Assembly (NCBI RefSeq): GCF_002028425.1
Contig: NZ_CP020042.1
Coordinates: forward strand, 4,377,560 to 4,441,559
Origin: Streptomyces katrae
Lineage (GTDB): Bacteria; Actinomycetota; Actinomycetes; Streptomycetales; Streptomycetaceae
DNA: 64,000 bases
Direction: 5' to 3'
Shown here piece by piece: positions 34,297 through 42,480 of this stretch (position 1 is the stretch's first letter; every line of letters starts with the position of its first letter). The notes under the pieces are model-generated. The model was not told where the DNA came from. It did not search any database and worked only from the letters and a program-made list of their open reading frames with translations. A program made the position numbers and the translations under genes.

Positions 34297-36291
34297 GTGA
34301 CGGAGAACGGACAAGGGGGCGTCCCCCAGCCCGGGGCGCCGCAGGCCGGGCAGCCGTGGGCGGCGCCGGGGTACGGGTTCCCGCCCGCGCAGGACCCGTA
34401 CGGCACGCCGCAGCCGCAGGGGCACGAGCAGGCCCCGGGGTACGAGCAGCCCCAGGGGTACGAGCAGCAGGGCGGGTACGAGCAGCAGGGCGGGCCGGTC
34501 CAGGCCGCCTACGTCCCGCCGCCGGAGCCCGGCGCCCCGGCGTACGGCTACCCCCAGACCGGCCACGCCCCCGCCCCCGAGGCCCCGGGCGCGCCGGGCT
34601 ACGGCTACCCGCCGGTGGCGGACGCGGCCACGCAGTACCTGCCGCCGGTCGCGGACGCCCCGACGCAGTACGTCCCGCCGGTGCAGGCGGGGCCGGCCGC
34701 GCACCTGTCGCACGCCGCCACGCAGTACGTGCCCCAGGTGGGCGCCGCCGCACCCGGCACCCCGCACGCCCGGCCCGCGGGCCCGGGAGCGCCGGGGGCC
34801 ATGCTGGCGGGGGCCGAGACCCAGGCCGTGCCGGCGGTGCCGGGAACCCCGGCCGGGGGCCCGCCCCCGTACGACCTGCCGCACGTGGGCGGGGGCGGGC
34901 CCGCGACCCAGTACGTTCCGCCGGTCCCGGCGGGCGGCGTGGCGGATGCCGCCACCCAGTACCTACCGCCGGTCCCGGCGGGCGGTGTGGCCGAGGCCGC
35001 GACGCAGTTCGTTCCCCCCGTCCCGGCGGGTCCGGCGGGTGGCGTGGCGGATGCCGCTACCCAGTACGTTCCGCCCGTCCCGGCGGGTGGCGTGGCGGAT
35101 GCCGCCACCCAGTACATCCCTCCCGTTCCGGCGGGCGGCGCGGCAGAGGGCGCGCATCAGTACCTCCCGCCGGGGCCGGGGGGTGGTGTCGCCGAGGCGG
35201 CGACGCAGTACCTTCCGCCGGTCCCGGCGGGCGGTGTGGCAGACGCTGCGACGCAGTACCTTCCGCCGGTCCCGGCGGACGGTGGGGCGGATGCCGCTAC
35301 CCAGTACCTTCCGCCGGTTCCGGCCGGCGGTGCGGCCGACGCCGCCACCCAGCTCGTTCCCCCCGTCCCGGCCGGTCCGGGGAGTGGTGCGGGTGAGGAC
35401 GCCACGCAGTACATCCCGCCCGTCCCCGCCGACCCCGGCAGGGGGAGTGCCGCTGGGGGTGAGGGGTTCGAGGGGCTGTTCCGGGACGGTGGTGGTGAGG
35501 GGGCCGTCGACGGGCGTGCGCAGCAGGGGCCGCCCGTCGCCGAGCCGGCGGCTCGGCGGACGCCGCCGCCCGCGGCGCCGCAGCGGCGCCGGCCGCAGCC
35601 GCCGCAGCCGCAGCAGTTCCAGGCTCCCGCCCCGCCCCCGGCGGCCCCCGCGCGCCGGGTTCCGCCCGCGGTGATCGCGGCCGCGGTGTTCGGGCTGGTC
35701 GTGGCAGGGCTCGGGGTGGGGGCGCTGCTCAGCGACGGCAAGGCGCAGAACAACGACCCCGTGGCGACGTCCCCGGGGTCCGGGGGAGCCGGCGCCGGCG
35801 CCGACGCGCCGGGCGGTTCCGCGCCGGTGGACCCGGCGCGCCCGCAGGCCGTCCAGCTGGACAAGCTGCTCGCGGACGCCAACGACAGCCGGACCGCGGT
35901 GATCAAGGCCGTGGACGACATCAAGGACTGCAAGAACCTGGGCCAGGCCGCCCAGGACCTGCGGGACGCGGCCCGGCAGCGCGACGAGCTGGTCACCCGT
36001 CTCTCGGACCTGAAGATGGACCTGCTGCCGAACCACGCCCGGCTCTCGGCGGCGCTGACCAAGGCCTGGAACGCCTCGGCCGACGCCGACAACAGCTACG
36101 CGGACTGGGCGGACGACGCCGGCCACGACAAGGGCGGCTGCAAGGACGGCAAGGCGAAGCAGACCGACGGCGCGGCCGACGGCAACAAGTCCAGTGCCGA
36201 GGCCACCAAGGCGAAGGAAACGGCGGCGACCATGTGGAACACGATCGCCGCCAAGTACGGGCTGACCCAGCGCGACAAGACCCAGCTGTAG
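34297..36291 (+). CDS. repeat-rich single-pass membrane protein
   Basis: 664 aa from GTG 34297 behind AGAAGGAG. Residues 1-110 are Pro/Gly/Gln/Tyr-rich (QPQGHEQAPGYEQPQGYEQQ). Residues about 110-380 hold around fifteen degenerate repeats of the type VADAATQYLPPVPAGG. After a Pro-rich linker comes one membrane helix at about 465-490 (VIAAAVFGLVVAGLGVGALL). The C-terminal region, about 530-664, is helical and extracellular (LDKLLADANDSRTAVIKAVD; four Cys in DCKN and GGCKD contexts). This is an N-in, C-out arrangement with a long, flexible cytosolic arm, as in many Streptomyces proteins of unknown role. Confidence 0.85.
   Translation: MTENGQGGVPQPGAPQAGQPWAAPGYGFPPAQDPYGTPQPQGHEQAPGYEQPQGYEQQGGYEQQGGPVQAAYVPPPEPGAPAYGYPQTGHAPAPEAPGAPGYGYPPVADAATQYLPPVADAPTQYVPPVQAGPAAHLSHAATQYVPQVGAAAPGTPHARPAGPGAPGAMLAGAETQAVPAVPGTPAGGPPPYDLPHVGGGGPATQYVPPVPAGGVADAATQYLPPVPAGGVAEAATQFVPPVPAGPAGGVADAATQYVPPVPAGGVADAATQYIPPVPAGGAAEGAHQYLPPGPGGGVAEAATQYLPPVPAGGVADAATQYLPPVPADGGADAATQYLPPVPAGGAADAATQLVPPVPAGPGSGAGEDATQYIPPVPADPGRGSAAGGEGFEGLFRDGGGEGAVDGRAQQGPPVAEPAARRTPPPAAPQRRRPQPPQPQQFQAPAPPPAAPARRVPPAVIAAAVFGLVVAGLGVGALLSDGKAQNNDPVATSPGSGGAGAGADAPGGSAPVDPARPQAVQLDKLLADANDSRTAVIKAVDDIKDCKNLGQAAQDLRDAARQRDELVTRLSDLKMDLLPNHARLSAALTKAWNASADADNSYADWADDAGHDKGGCKDGKAKQTDGAADGNKSSAEATKAKETAATMWNTIAAKYGLTQRDKTQL
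34615..35430 (+). repeat. tandem coding repeats of an ATQY-PPVPAGG unit
   Basis: The DNA repeats a unit of about 54 bases containing GCGACGCAGTACCTTCCGCC and GTCCCGGCGGGCGG, with 1-2 base differences between copies. Copy-number change by slippage between strains is expected. It also makes assembly here error-prone. Confidence 0.8.
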
Positions 36292-36303
36292 CGGGCAGCG
36301 GCA

Positions 36304-37746
36304 TCAGGCCGAGCGGGGGGCCGACTCCAGTACCGGGGTCATGTCCTGGTCCGCCTCGCCGGGCTGGGCGACGAGCCGGCCCTGCTGGACGACCTGGAAG
36401 CTGACCCGGCCGTTCACTAGCCGGGGGAAGCCGGCCACCGCCCGCATGTCCTGGTAGCGCCAGCTCAGCTCCGGGGTGAGGTTGCCGGTGGAGATGCCGG
36501 AGGACTCGTTGAGCATCCGGGCCATCTTGCGGGCCGTGATCTCCTCGCCCTCCTTGAACTTCTGGATGACCTGGTTGAAGACCGTGTAGGCGATCCAGGT
36601 GGTCTGGGCCCCGCTGTCGTCGGACTCGACGGTGTCGTCGCCGAAGGCCTGGTCGCTGATCACCTTCCGCATCGGCGCCCACAGGGGGTCGGTCGACACC
36701 GGGTACCAGCTGGTGACGAGCGCGCCCTCGAAGGGGCTCTCCTTGCCGCCGGTGCGGTCGACCAGGGCCTGGCTGACGCTGCCGAGGACGGAGGAGATCT
36801 GCGGGTTGCGGTGGGTGGAGTCGGCGCGGCGGAAGGCGTCGAAGAAGGTCTCGGTCCGCTCGCCGAGCACGGCCGTGACACAGCTCTTGGACGACGAGGG
36901 GCTTCCCTTGGCGGCCGTGGAGGCCGACGGGGAGCCGGCCGACGCCGGCCCGGAGGGGCCCGGGGACGGCGTCGTCTTGGACGAGGGCGTTCCCGTGTCC
37001 CTCGTGCCGGTGCCACCTCCGCCCGAGCCGCCGCCCGAGCCGCCCGAGCCGCCGCCCGAGCCGCCCGGAGTGGCCTCGGACAGGGCCTCGCGGGCCTGCG
37101 GCATCAGGTCCGCGGCGTCCTCGGCCGCCCGGATGTCGGAGGCCTCCGGGCTGTTGTTGGCCCTCAGCCCCGCGTTCAGCAGCACCGGCATGGTGTCCCC
37201 GGCGAGGGTGTCGGGGCGGACCAGGGAGACCTGGGCGCAGGCCTTGCCGAGCTGGTGGCCGGCGCCGGCGAGCAGGGCGGGCTGGCCGCCGTTGACCGGG
37301 TAGGACAGGGTGCTCTGGAACTCCTCCGCGGAGACCCCGTAGCCGCCGATGAAGGGGATCCCCTCGGCCTCCAGCGGGGCCATGAAGGCGCGCCCGTACT
37401 GGCTGTAGGAGCCGACGACGGCCACCGCCTTCTTCGTGATGGCCTCGCGGGCGCAGTCGGCGGCGCCGGTCGCGGTGTTCTTCTCGTTGCAGGTCAGGAC
37501 GCGCAGCTTGCGGCCCTTGATGCCACCGTTGGCGTTGATCCAGCGTTCGTACGCCTTGGCCATTCCGGGCATGCCGGGCATGTTGGTGGCCTTGGTTCCC
37601 ATCGGAGCGAACGTCATGACCGTGAGGGTGTCCCCGGAGTTCCCCGGGCTGCCGGGGAGCACCCCGCACGCTGTGGTGAGACACGCACCTGTCGCTGCGG
37701 CAAGTAGCAGGCGGGACAAGGCGGTTGCGCGTCGGCATTTGGTCAT
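36304..37746 (-). CDS. extracellular ligand-binding lipoprotein (ABC-type amino acid binding fold)
   Basis: 480 aa from ATG 37746 (MTKCRRATALSRLLLAAATG); an earlier ATG at 37800 would only lengthen the signal. A lipoprotein signal ends in CLTTACG. The type I periplasmic-binding fold is visible (TVMTFAPMGTKATNMPGMPG; AYERWINANGGIKGRKLRV; KKAVAVVGSYSQYGRAF). It is split at about residues 227-285 by a Gly/Ser linker and a Thr/Pro/Ser-rich stretch. No ABC transporter genes flank it, so it may serve sensing or a distant transporter. Confidence 0.85.
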   Translation of the reverse strand: MTKCRRATALSRLLLAAATGACLTTACGVLPGSPGNSGDTLTVMTFAPMGTKATNMPGMPGMAKAYERWINANGGIKGRKLRVLTCNEKNTATGAADCAREAITKKAVAVVGSYSQYGRAFMAPLEAEGIPFIGGYGVSAEEFQSTLSYPVNGGQPALLAGAGHQLGKACAQVSLVRPDTLAGDTMPVLLNAGLRANNSPEASDIRAAEDAADLMPQAREALSEATPGGSGGGSGGSGGGSGGGGTGTRDTGTPSSKTTPSPGPSGPASAGSPSASTAAKGSPSSSKSCVTAVLGERTETFFDAFRRADSTHRNPQISSVLGSVSQALVDRTGGKESPFEGALVTSWYPVSTDPLWAPMRKVISDQAFGDDTVESDDSGAQTTWIAYTVFNQVIQKFKEGEEITARKMARMLNESSGISTGNLTPELSWRYQDMRAVAGFPRLVNGRVSFQVVQQGRLVAQPGEADQDMTPVLESAPRSA

Positions 37747-37885
37747 GTCCCACGACCATTCCGCCACAGGGGTAACTGGATGCTGAGGTGTACACAACAT
37801 CCGGTGACGCCCGGGTGAACGGCCGGGGGCGGGGTGTGGATAGGTGCGTCAAGATCGCATTTGTGGGGAACGTACGATCGAAAGC

Positions 37886-38389
37886 GTGACATTCGCCCAA
37901 GGTTCGAAGAACTCTTCCCGCCGCGGCGGCCGCTCCTCCACCATGGGCGGCATGCCCCTCAACGACATGCCGTGGTGGCGCTGGCGCAGCAACGTGCGCT
38001 CGGCGCTGCACATGCTCTCCGACCCCGCGTTCCAGCAGGAGGTCTGGCTCGCCGGCGCCGAAGGGTACGGGGACGTCACCGACGCCGTGTACCGGCTCGT
38101 CGAGGACACCTGGCTCGACAGCTGGTCCGCCGACAAGTACATCGGCACGATCTTCCGCGACGCCCAGGAGGCGGCCCTGGTCGACCTCGCCGTGCTGCGC
38201 GTTCTGCGGATCCTGCACCAGGTCGGCCCGGACGCGCCCGTGAGCGCCTACCTGGAGAACCCCGCCTGGCCCGACGCGGTACGGGCGGCCCGCGAGGCGC
38301 ACGTGCGGATGTCCGCCGCGGACGGGGAGGACCCGGACGAGCGGCCGAGCTCCGTGGAAGTGCTGAGGATGCTCACGCGCACGGTGTGA
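37886..38389 (+). CDS. conserved hypothetical protein
   Basis: 167 aa from GTG 37886. The first 25 residues are Ser/Arg-rich; then comes a helical, Trp-rich segment (MPLNDMPWWRWRSNVRSALHMLSD) and helices with EVWLAGAEGYGDVTDAVYRL and IFRDAQEAALVDLAVLRVLR. I recall close relatives in other Streptomyces at the same position next to purU, but no function. The real start could be an internal ATG at about residue 18. Confidence 0.75.
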   Translation: MTFAQGSKNSSRRGGRSSTMGGMPLNDMPWWRWRSNVRSALHMLSDPAFQQEVWLAGAEGYGDVTDAVYRLVEDTWLDSWSADKYIGTIFRDAQEAALVDLAVLRVLRILHQVGPDAPVSAYLENPAWPDAVRAAREAHVRMSAADGEDPDERPSSVEVLRMLTRTV

Positions 38390-38403
38390 AAGGCTATGGG
38401 GTC

Positions 38404-39282
38404 ATGAGCGACCCGCAGCCCGGGGCCCGGCCCCTGCCCCAGTACGTCCTGACCGTGTCCTGCCCCGACAAGCAGGGCATCGTGCACGCCGTGTCCAGTT
38501 ACCTGTTCATGACCGGCTGCAACATCGTGGACAGCCAGCAGTTCGGAGACCGGGAGACCGGCCTCTTCTTCATGCGGGTGCACTTCGAGGCCGAGCCGGA
38601 GGTCACGCTGGAGAAGCTGCGCGCCAGCTTCGCCGCCATCGGCGACAGCTTCCGGATGGACTGGCAGATCCACCGCTCGGACGAGCGCATGCGGATCGTG
38701 CTGATGGTGTCGAAGTTCGGCCACTGCCTGAACGACCTGCTGTTCCGCACGAGCATCGGCGCCCTGCCGGTGGAGATCGCGGCCGTGGTCTCCAACCACA
38801 CCGACTTCGCCGAGCTGGTCGGCTCCTACGACATCCCCTTCGTGCACATCCCGGTGACGAAGGACACCAAGGCGGCGGCCGAGGCGCAGCTGCTGGAGCT
38901 GGTGCGGGCGGAGAAGGTCGAGCTCGTGGTGCTGGCCCGCTACATGCAGGTGCTGTCGGACACCCTGTGCAAGGAGCTCAGCGGGCGGATCATCAACATC
39001 CACCACTCCTTCCTCCCGAGCTTCAAGGGCGCGAAGCCGTACCACCAGGCGCACGCGCGCGGTGTGAAGCTGATCGGGGCGACCGCGCACTACGTGACGG
39101 CCGACCTCGACGAGGGGCCGATCATCGAGCAGGAGGTCGAACGGGTCGGCCATGAGGTCACGCCGGACCAGCTGGTCGCCGTCGGGCGGGACGTCGAGTG
39201 CCAGGCGCTGGCGCGGGCCGTGAAGTGGCACAGCGAGCACCGGGTGCTGCTGAACGGGTCCCGGACGGTCGTCTTCGCGTAG
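38404..39282 (+). CDS. purU: formyltetrahydrofolate deformylase
   Basis: 292 aa. An N-terminal ACT domain (YVLTVSCPDKQGIVHAVSSY) is followed by the formyltransferase-like hydrolase domain with RIVLMVSKFGHCLNDLLFR, the active-site INIHHSFLPSFKGAKPYHQA and the acid in TADLDEGPIIEQ. The HSFLP and D residues correspond to the catalytic Asn/His/Asp triad region of the family. It hydrolyses 10-formyl-THF to formate and THF, balancing one-carbon units. The start ATG is 14 bases after the previous gene. Confidence 0.95.
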   Translation: MSDPQPGARPLPQYVLTVSCPDKQGIVHAVSSYLFMTGCNIVDSQQFGDRETGLFFMRVHFEAEPEVTLEKLRASFAAIGDSFRMDWQIHRSDERMRIVLMVSKFGHCLNDLLFRTSIGALPVEIAAVVSNHTDFAELVGSYDIPFVHIPVTKDTKAAAEAQLLELVRAEKVELVVLARYMQVLSDTLCKELSGRIINIHHSFLPSFKGAKPYHQAHARGVKLIGATAHYVTADLDEGPIIEQEVERVGHEVTPDQLVAVGRDVECQALARAVKWHSEHRVLLNGSRTVVFA

Positions 39283-39298
39283 TCCCCGCGTAGTCCCC

Positions 39299-39333
39299 GC
39301 GGGGGTCCGGGGGCGCTGCCCCCCGACCCCCGC
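39299..39333. terminator. hairpin terminator after purU
   Basis: GCGGGGGTCCGGGGGC (39299-39314) pairs with GCCCCCCGACCCCCGC (39318-39333) with one mismatch and a 3-nt loop. Just before it, CGTAGTCCCCG occurs twice in tandem. It separates convergent purU and the EF-hand gene. Confidence 0.75.
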
Positions 39334-39342
39334 CGGCCGGTG

Positions 39343-39855
39343 TCACGCGTCCGGGTCGACGCCGCAGTACGAGGCGAAGGCCGTCAGGATGGCCTCCTGC
39401 GAGATGCGGCCGTCCGGGCCCGCCAGGGCCGTGGCCACCTGGGCGGCCAGGGGCGGGGCCGTGCCCAGGACCCGCAGGACCCGGGTCGCCGCCGCCGGGG
39501 TGGCGCCCGTGCCGTCCTCGTCCGCCACCGCGACCACCGCCGCCAGGAACGGGCGGGCGATCTCGGCGAACCGCTCGGGGTTGTCCCGCAGCCGCTTCGC
39601 CGCCCCGGTGACGAACTCCTCGCGGGACACGCGCTGGTCCCCGTCCACGTCGGCGATGCCGGCCATGCCCTGCCAGAACGCCTCCGCCCCGGCGAAGACG
39701 GCCTGGCCCTTGTCCGAGCGGGCGGTGACACCGAATTCGGCCAGTACCGCGCGGGCGGCCGTACTGAAGTCCTCGCGGTCGATGTAACCCGACCCGTCCT
39801 GGTCGAAGGTGGCGAATCGGGAGGCGATCTTGCGCTCGTACTCTGCGCTGTCCAT
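39343..39855 (-). CDS. EF-hand calcium-binding protein, calerythrin-like
   Basis: 170 aa, ATG at 39855. Four EF-hand positions: loop 1 at about residue 18 (DQDGSGYIDRED, canonical), loop 2 at about 69 (DVDGDQRVSREE, canonical), loop 3 at about 112 (DEDGTGATPAAA, lacking the final Glu), loop 4 near 146 (GPDGRISQEA, degenerate). Size and order match calerythrin/Cab proteins of actinomycetes, which buffer or sense cytosolic calcium. At most two, possibly three, sites look functional. Confidence 0.9.
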   Translation of the reverse strand: MDSAEYERKIASRFATFDQDGSGYIDREDFSTAARAVLAEFGVTARSDKGQAVFAGAEAFWQGMAGIADVDGDQRVSREEFVTGAAKRLRDNPERFAEIARPFLAAVVAVADEDGTGATPAAATRVLRVLGTAPPLAAQVATALAGPDGRISQEAILTAFASYCGVDPDA

Positions 39856-40145
39856 ATGCGGCGTTCCGCCTTCACATGTGCGTTGGGGGTGCACTTGAGG
39901 TGCAGATCAAGACAGGCAGGAGCGTAAGCCCTCGATGGCCTGCGCGTTAAGCGGAGCGGTCGACGGGGTGGCCGCATCGAACCCGCGCACGGGGAGCGCG
40001 CCGGGGCGCGTACGCATGTGCGGCCGCGCCGCGGGAGGCTGCGGCTAGCACGGGGGTCGCGCTTACGGGGGAGGTTCCCCCAAAACAGGCGCGGTCCGGC
40101 CGGTGGCGACTACATTTGACGGGTCGACACACGGCTGGAGGCACC

Positions 40146-40724
40146 ATGGCGAAGGACGTTCCACCGCGCTGGGACCGCCGCATGCAGCAGCGTCTCGCCC
40201 GCGGTGAGGCCGCCGCCCTCGGGGAGCTCTACGACCGCTTCGCCTCGCTCGTGCACAGCCTCGCCCACCGGGTGCTCGGTGACGAGAAGGCGGCGGACCG
40301 CATCACCCGCGAGGTCTTCGGCTACATCTGGGAGAACCCCGACGCCTACGACCCCAAACAGGGCTCCATGCGTTCCTGGGTCGCCCGGATCACCCAGGGC
40401 CAGGCCGTCGCCCGGCTGCGCCAGGCCGAACTGGGCCGGGGCTCGCGCGAGGAACTCGAACAGAAGGTGCGCAGCGCCAACGCCGCCGCCCGCGCCGACT
40501 ACATCGTCACCTCCATGCCCGCACCCCTGCGGGCCGCCCTGGAACTCGCGTACTTCAAGCGCCGCGACTACCGGCAGGCCGCCGCCGACCTGCAGATCAG
40601 CGAGGACGAGGCGCGGCGCCGGCTGCGGCTCGGGCTCCAGCTGCTGTCGACCGCCAACGTCCTCCCGAGGGAGGACCCCGCCCCGCCCGGATACGGCCCA
40701 CGCGGATACGGAACCACCCGATGA
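40146..40724 (+). CDS. ECF-type RNA polymerase sigma factor
   Basis: 192 aa, ATG at 40146 after CTGGAGG. Region 2 (LGELYDRFASLVHSLAHRVL, then REVFGYIWENPDAYDP) and region 4 (MPAPLRAALELAYFKRRDYR, QAAADLQISEDEARRRLRLG) are present without regions 1 or 3, as in ECF sigmas. The gene overlaps the anti-sigma gene by 4 bases (ATGA). It should direct transcription of its own small regulon when the anti-sigma releases it. The signal is unknown. Confidence 0.9.
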   Translation: MAKDVPPRWDRRMQQRLARGEAAALGELYDRFASLVHSLAHRVLGDEKAADRITREVFGYIWENPDAYDPKQGSMRSWVARITQGQAVARLRQAELGRGSREELEQKVRSANAAARADYIVTSMPAPLRAALELAYFKRRDYRQAAADLQISEDEARRRLRLGLQLLSTANVLPREDPAPPGYGPRGYGTTR

Positions 40725-41947
40725 CCGGACCCACCGATGACACCCCCGACGACGCGTACGAGCCCCCGGCGGGCGGACCGGCGCTGATACCGGGTCCGCG
40801 CGCGGCCGGCGACGACCTCCAGGCGCCCGAGGTCCTGCCGCCCGCACCGCCCTCGCACGCCGTACTGAAGTCCCTGCTCGGAGCCTGGGCGCTGGCCGCC
40901 TGCTCCGCCGAGGAGACCCAGGCCGTCGAGGACCACCTCACCGAGTGCGCGCCCTGCGCCGAGGAGGCCCTGCGGCTGCGCGACGCGGTCGGGCTGCTGC
41001 ACCCCGAGGAAAGCCTCGACCTCAAGCCGCTGCTGCGCTCGCGGGTGCTGGAGGACTGCCTGGGCAAGCGCCCGGCCCGGATCCCGGTACCCGTGTGGGC
41101 GAACCCGTACGACACCGAGACCGCACGGCTGGACGCCCTGCTGCGGGACTTCGGGGAGTCGGAGTGGGACACCCCGGTGCGGCTGAAATGGTTCGAGGGG
41201 GAGCGCAGGCGCAGCCACCGCACCACCGTGGCGGGGGTGATCGGACACCTGCTGACGGTCGACGGGCTGGTCGCGACCGCGCTGGGACTGGACGATCCGC
41301 TCGGCCCGCAGGCACCGCCGGGCGGTCCCACCGGCCGCACCCGGCACTACTGGAACTCGGCCGGCGACCAGTCCACCCGCAAGGTCCGCGAACCCTGGCG
41401 GGAGCAGGGGCACACCCTGGTCCGTACGGTCTCCTTCGCGGGCCGGGGCGTGGCCGAACTGTCCGTGGACTACGGGGCCTTCGCGCTGCCGCTGGGCGAC
41501 GCCTTCCTGGAGCGGGCCTTCGAGTGCTGGGTGCACGCCTGGGACATCGCGGAGGCGGTGGACTACCCGTACGAGCCGCCGTCCGGTCCGCACCTGCACG
41601 GCATGATCGACCTCGCGGCCCGGCTGCTGCCCCGCGCCCTGGCCGGACGCCGCCGCTCGGGCCTGGCGGCCCCGGCGCGCGGGCTGGTCGCGGCGGGGGC
41701 TCCGGGGCGGACCCTGCACCTGGAGATCGAGGGCGCGGGCGGGGGCGGCTGGGACATCGCCCTGGACTCCCCGGCGGCGAAGCCCTCGCGGGAGCACACG
41801 GTGGCGGAGGTCGCGCTGGACGGGCTGGAGTTCTGCCAGCTGGCCGCCGGGCACATCTCCCCGGAGGAGGCCGCGGTCGGCCAGACCGGCGACCGGGAGG
41901 CGATCCGCGACGTCCTGTTCGCGGCGGCGTCGCTGAGCCGGCTGTAG
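40721..41947 (+). CDS. zinc-finger anti-sigma factor fused to an MDMPI-like domain
   Basis: 408 aa. Residues about 45-90 form a zf-HC2/ZAS motif (EDHLTECAPCAEEAL, with His72, Cys76 and Cys79). From about 125 the protein continues as a maleylpyruvate-isomerase/DinB-like fold (ARLDALLRDFGESEWDTPV; VAGVIGHLLTVDGLVATALG; ERAFECWVHAWDIAEAV). There is no membrane helix, so the anti-sigma is cytosolic. The fused metal-binding, possibly mycothiol-linked, domain could sense thiol or metal state. It is coupled to the sigma gene by a 4-base overlap. Confidence 0.85.
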   Translation: MTGPTDDTPDDAYEPPAGGPALIPGPRAAGDDLQAPEVLPPAPPSHAVLKSLLGAWALAACSAEETQAVEDHLTECAPCAEEALRLRDAVGLLHPEESLDLKPLLRSRVLEDCLGKRPARIPVPVWANPYDTETARLDALLRDFGESEWDTPVRLKWFEGERRRSHRTTVAGVIGHLLTVDGLVATALGLDDPLGPQAPPGGPTGRTRHYWNSAGDQSTRKVREPWREQGHTLVRTVSFAGRGVAELSVDYGAFALPLGDAFLERAFECWVHAWDIAEAVDYPYEPPSGPHLHGMIDLAARLLPRALAGRRRSGLAAPARGLVAAGAPGRTLHLEIEGAGGGGWDIALDSPAAKPSREHTVAEVALDGLEFCQLAAGHISPEEAAVGQTGDREAIRDVLFAAASLSRL

Positions 41948-41957
41948 CGGAACGCAC

Positions 41958-41989
41958 GTACGCGGCTCCGGGGATCCGGAGCCGCGTAC
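41958..41989. terminator. bidirectional terminator hairpin
   Basis: GTACGCGGCTCCGG (41958-41971) pairs perfectly with CCGGAGCCGCGTAC (41976-41989) over loop GGAT, between convergent genes. Confidence 0.85.
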
Positions 41990-42480
41990 GGTGGCGAAGG
42001 GCCGGGGTCAGACGGTCGGCAGGGCGGCGATGAGGGCGGCCGGGACGCTGACGACGTTGGCGAAGTCGGCCTTGCCGGGGCCGAACTCGGCTTCGGTCAT
42101 GGCGCGCTTCTTGCCGCCGGTGACCAGCCAGACGGTGGGGTCGCCCTGGGCGAGGAGCATCGTGCCGTCGGCGGGGACCGCCTTGGCGGCGGCGGAGGCC
42201 AGCCACTCACCCGGGATGACCTCCAGGGGGCGCTTGTCGTAGCCGAGGCCGGTGAAGTCGGCGTAGGTCAGGGCGACGGCCTTGCCGCCGGCCATCACGT
42301 AGACGGTGGGGTTGGCGGCGTCCTTGACGACGGTGCCGTTGACCAGCTGCTTGGCGGTCGCGGCGGCGAGCCAGCTGGTCGGGACGCCCATCAGCGAGCG
42401 CTGGTCGTATCCGTTGGCGCTCCACTCGGCGGCGGAGATGTGCACGGCGGTGCCGTTGACCATCACGTAGCGGGCCGGGT
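41990..42480. repeat. direct repeat copy A, shared 3' module with 43411-43907
   Basis: This segment matches 43411-43907 almost base for base, from GGTGGCGAAGGGCCGGGG past the stop codon and well into the coding region. Differences are single bases plus one divergent patch at about 42358-42392 (against 43779-43813). It covers the last 150 or so codons of the Rpf gene and even its stop-flanking non-coding bases, which argues for recent duplication or gene conversion. Confidence 0.85.
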
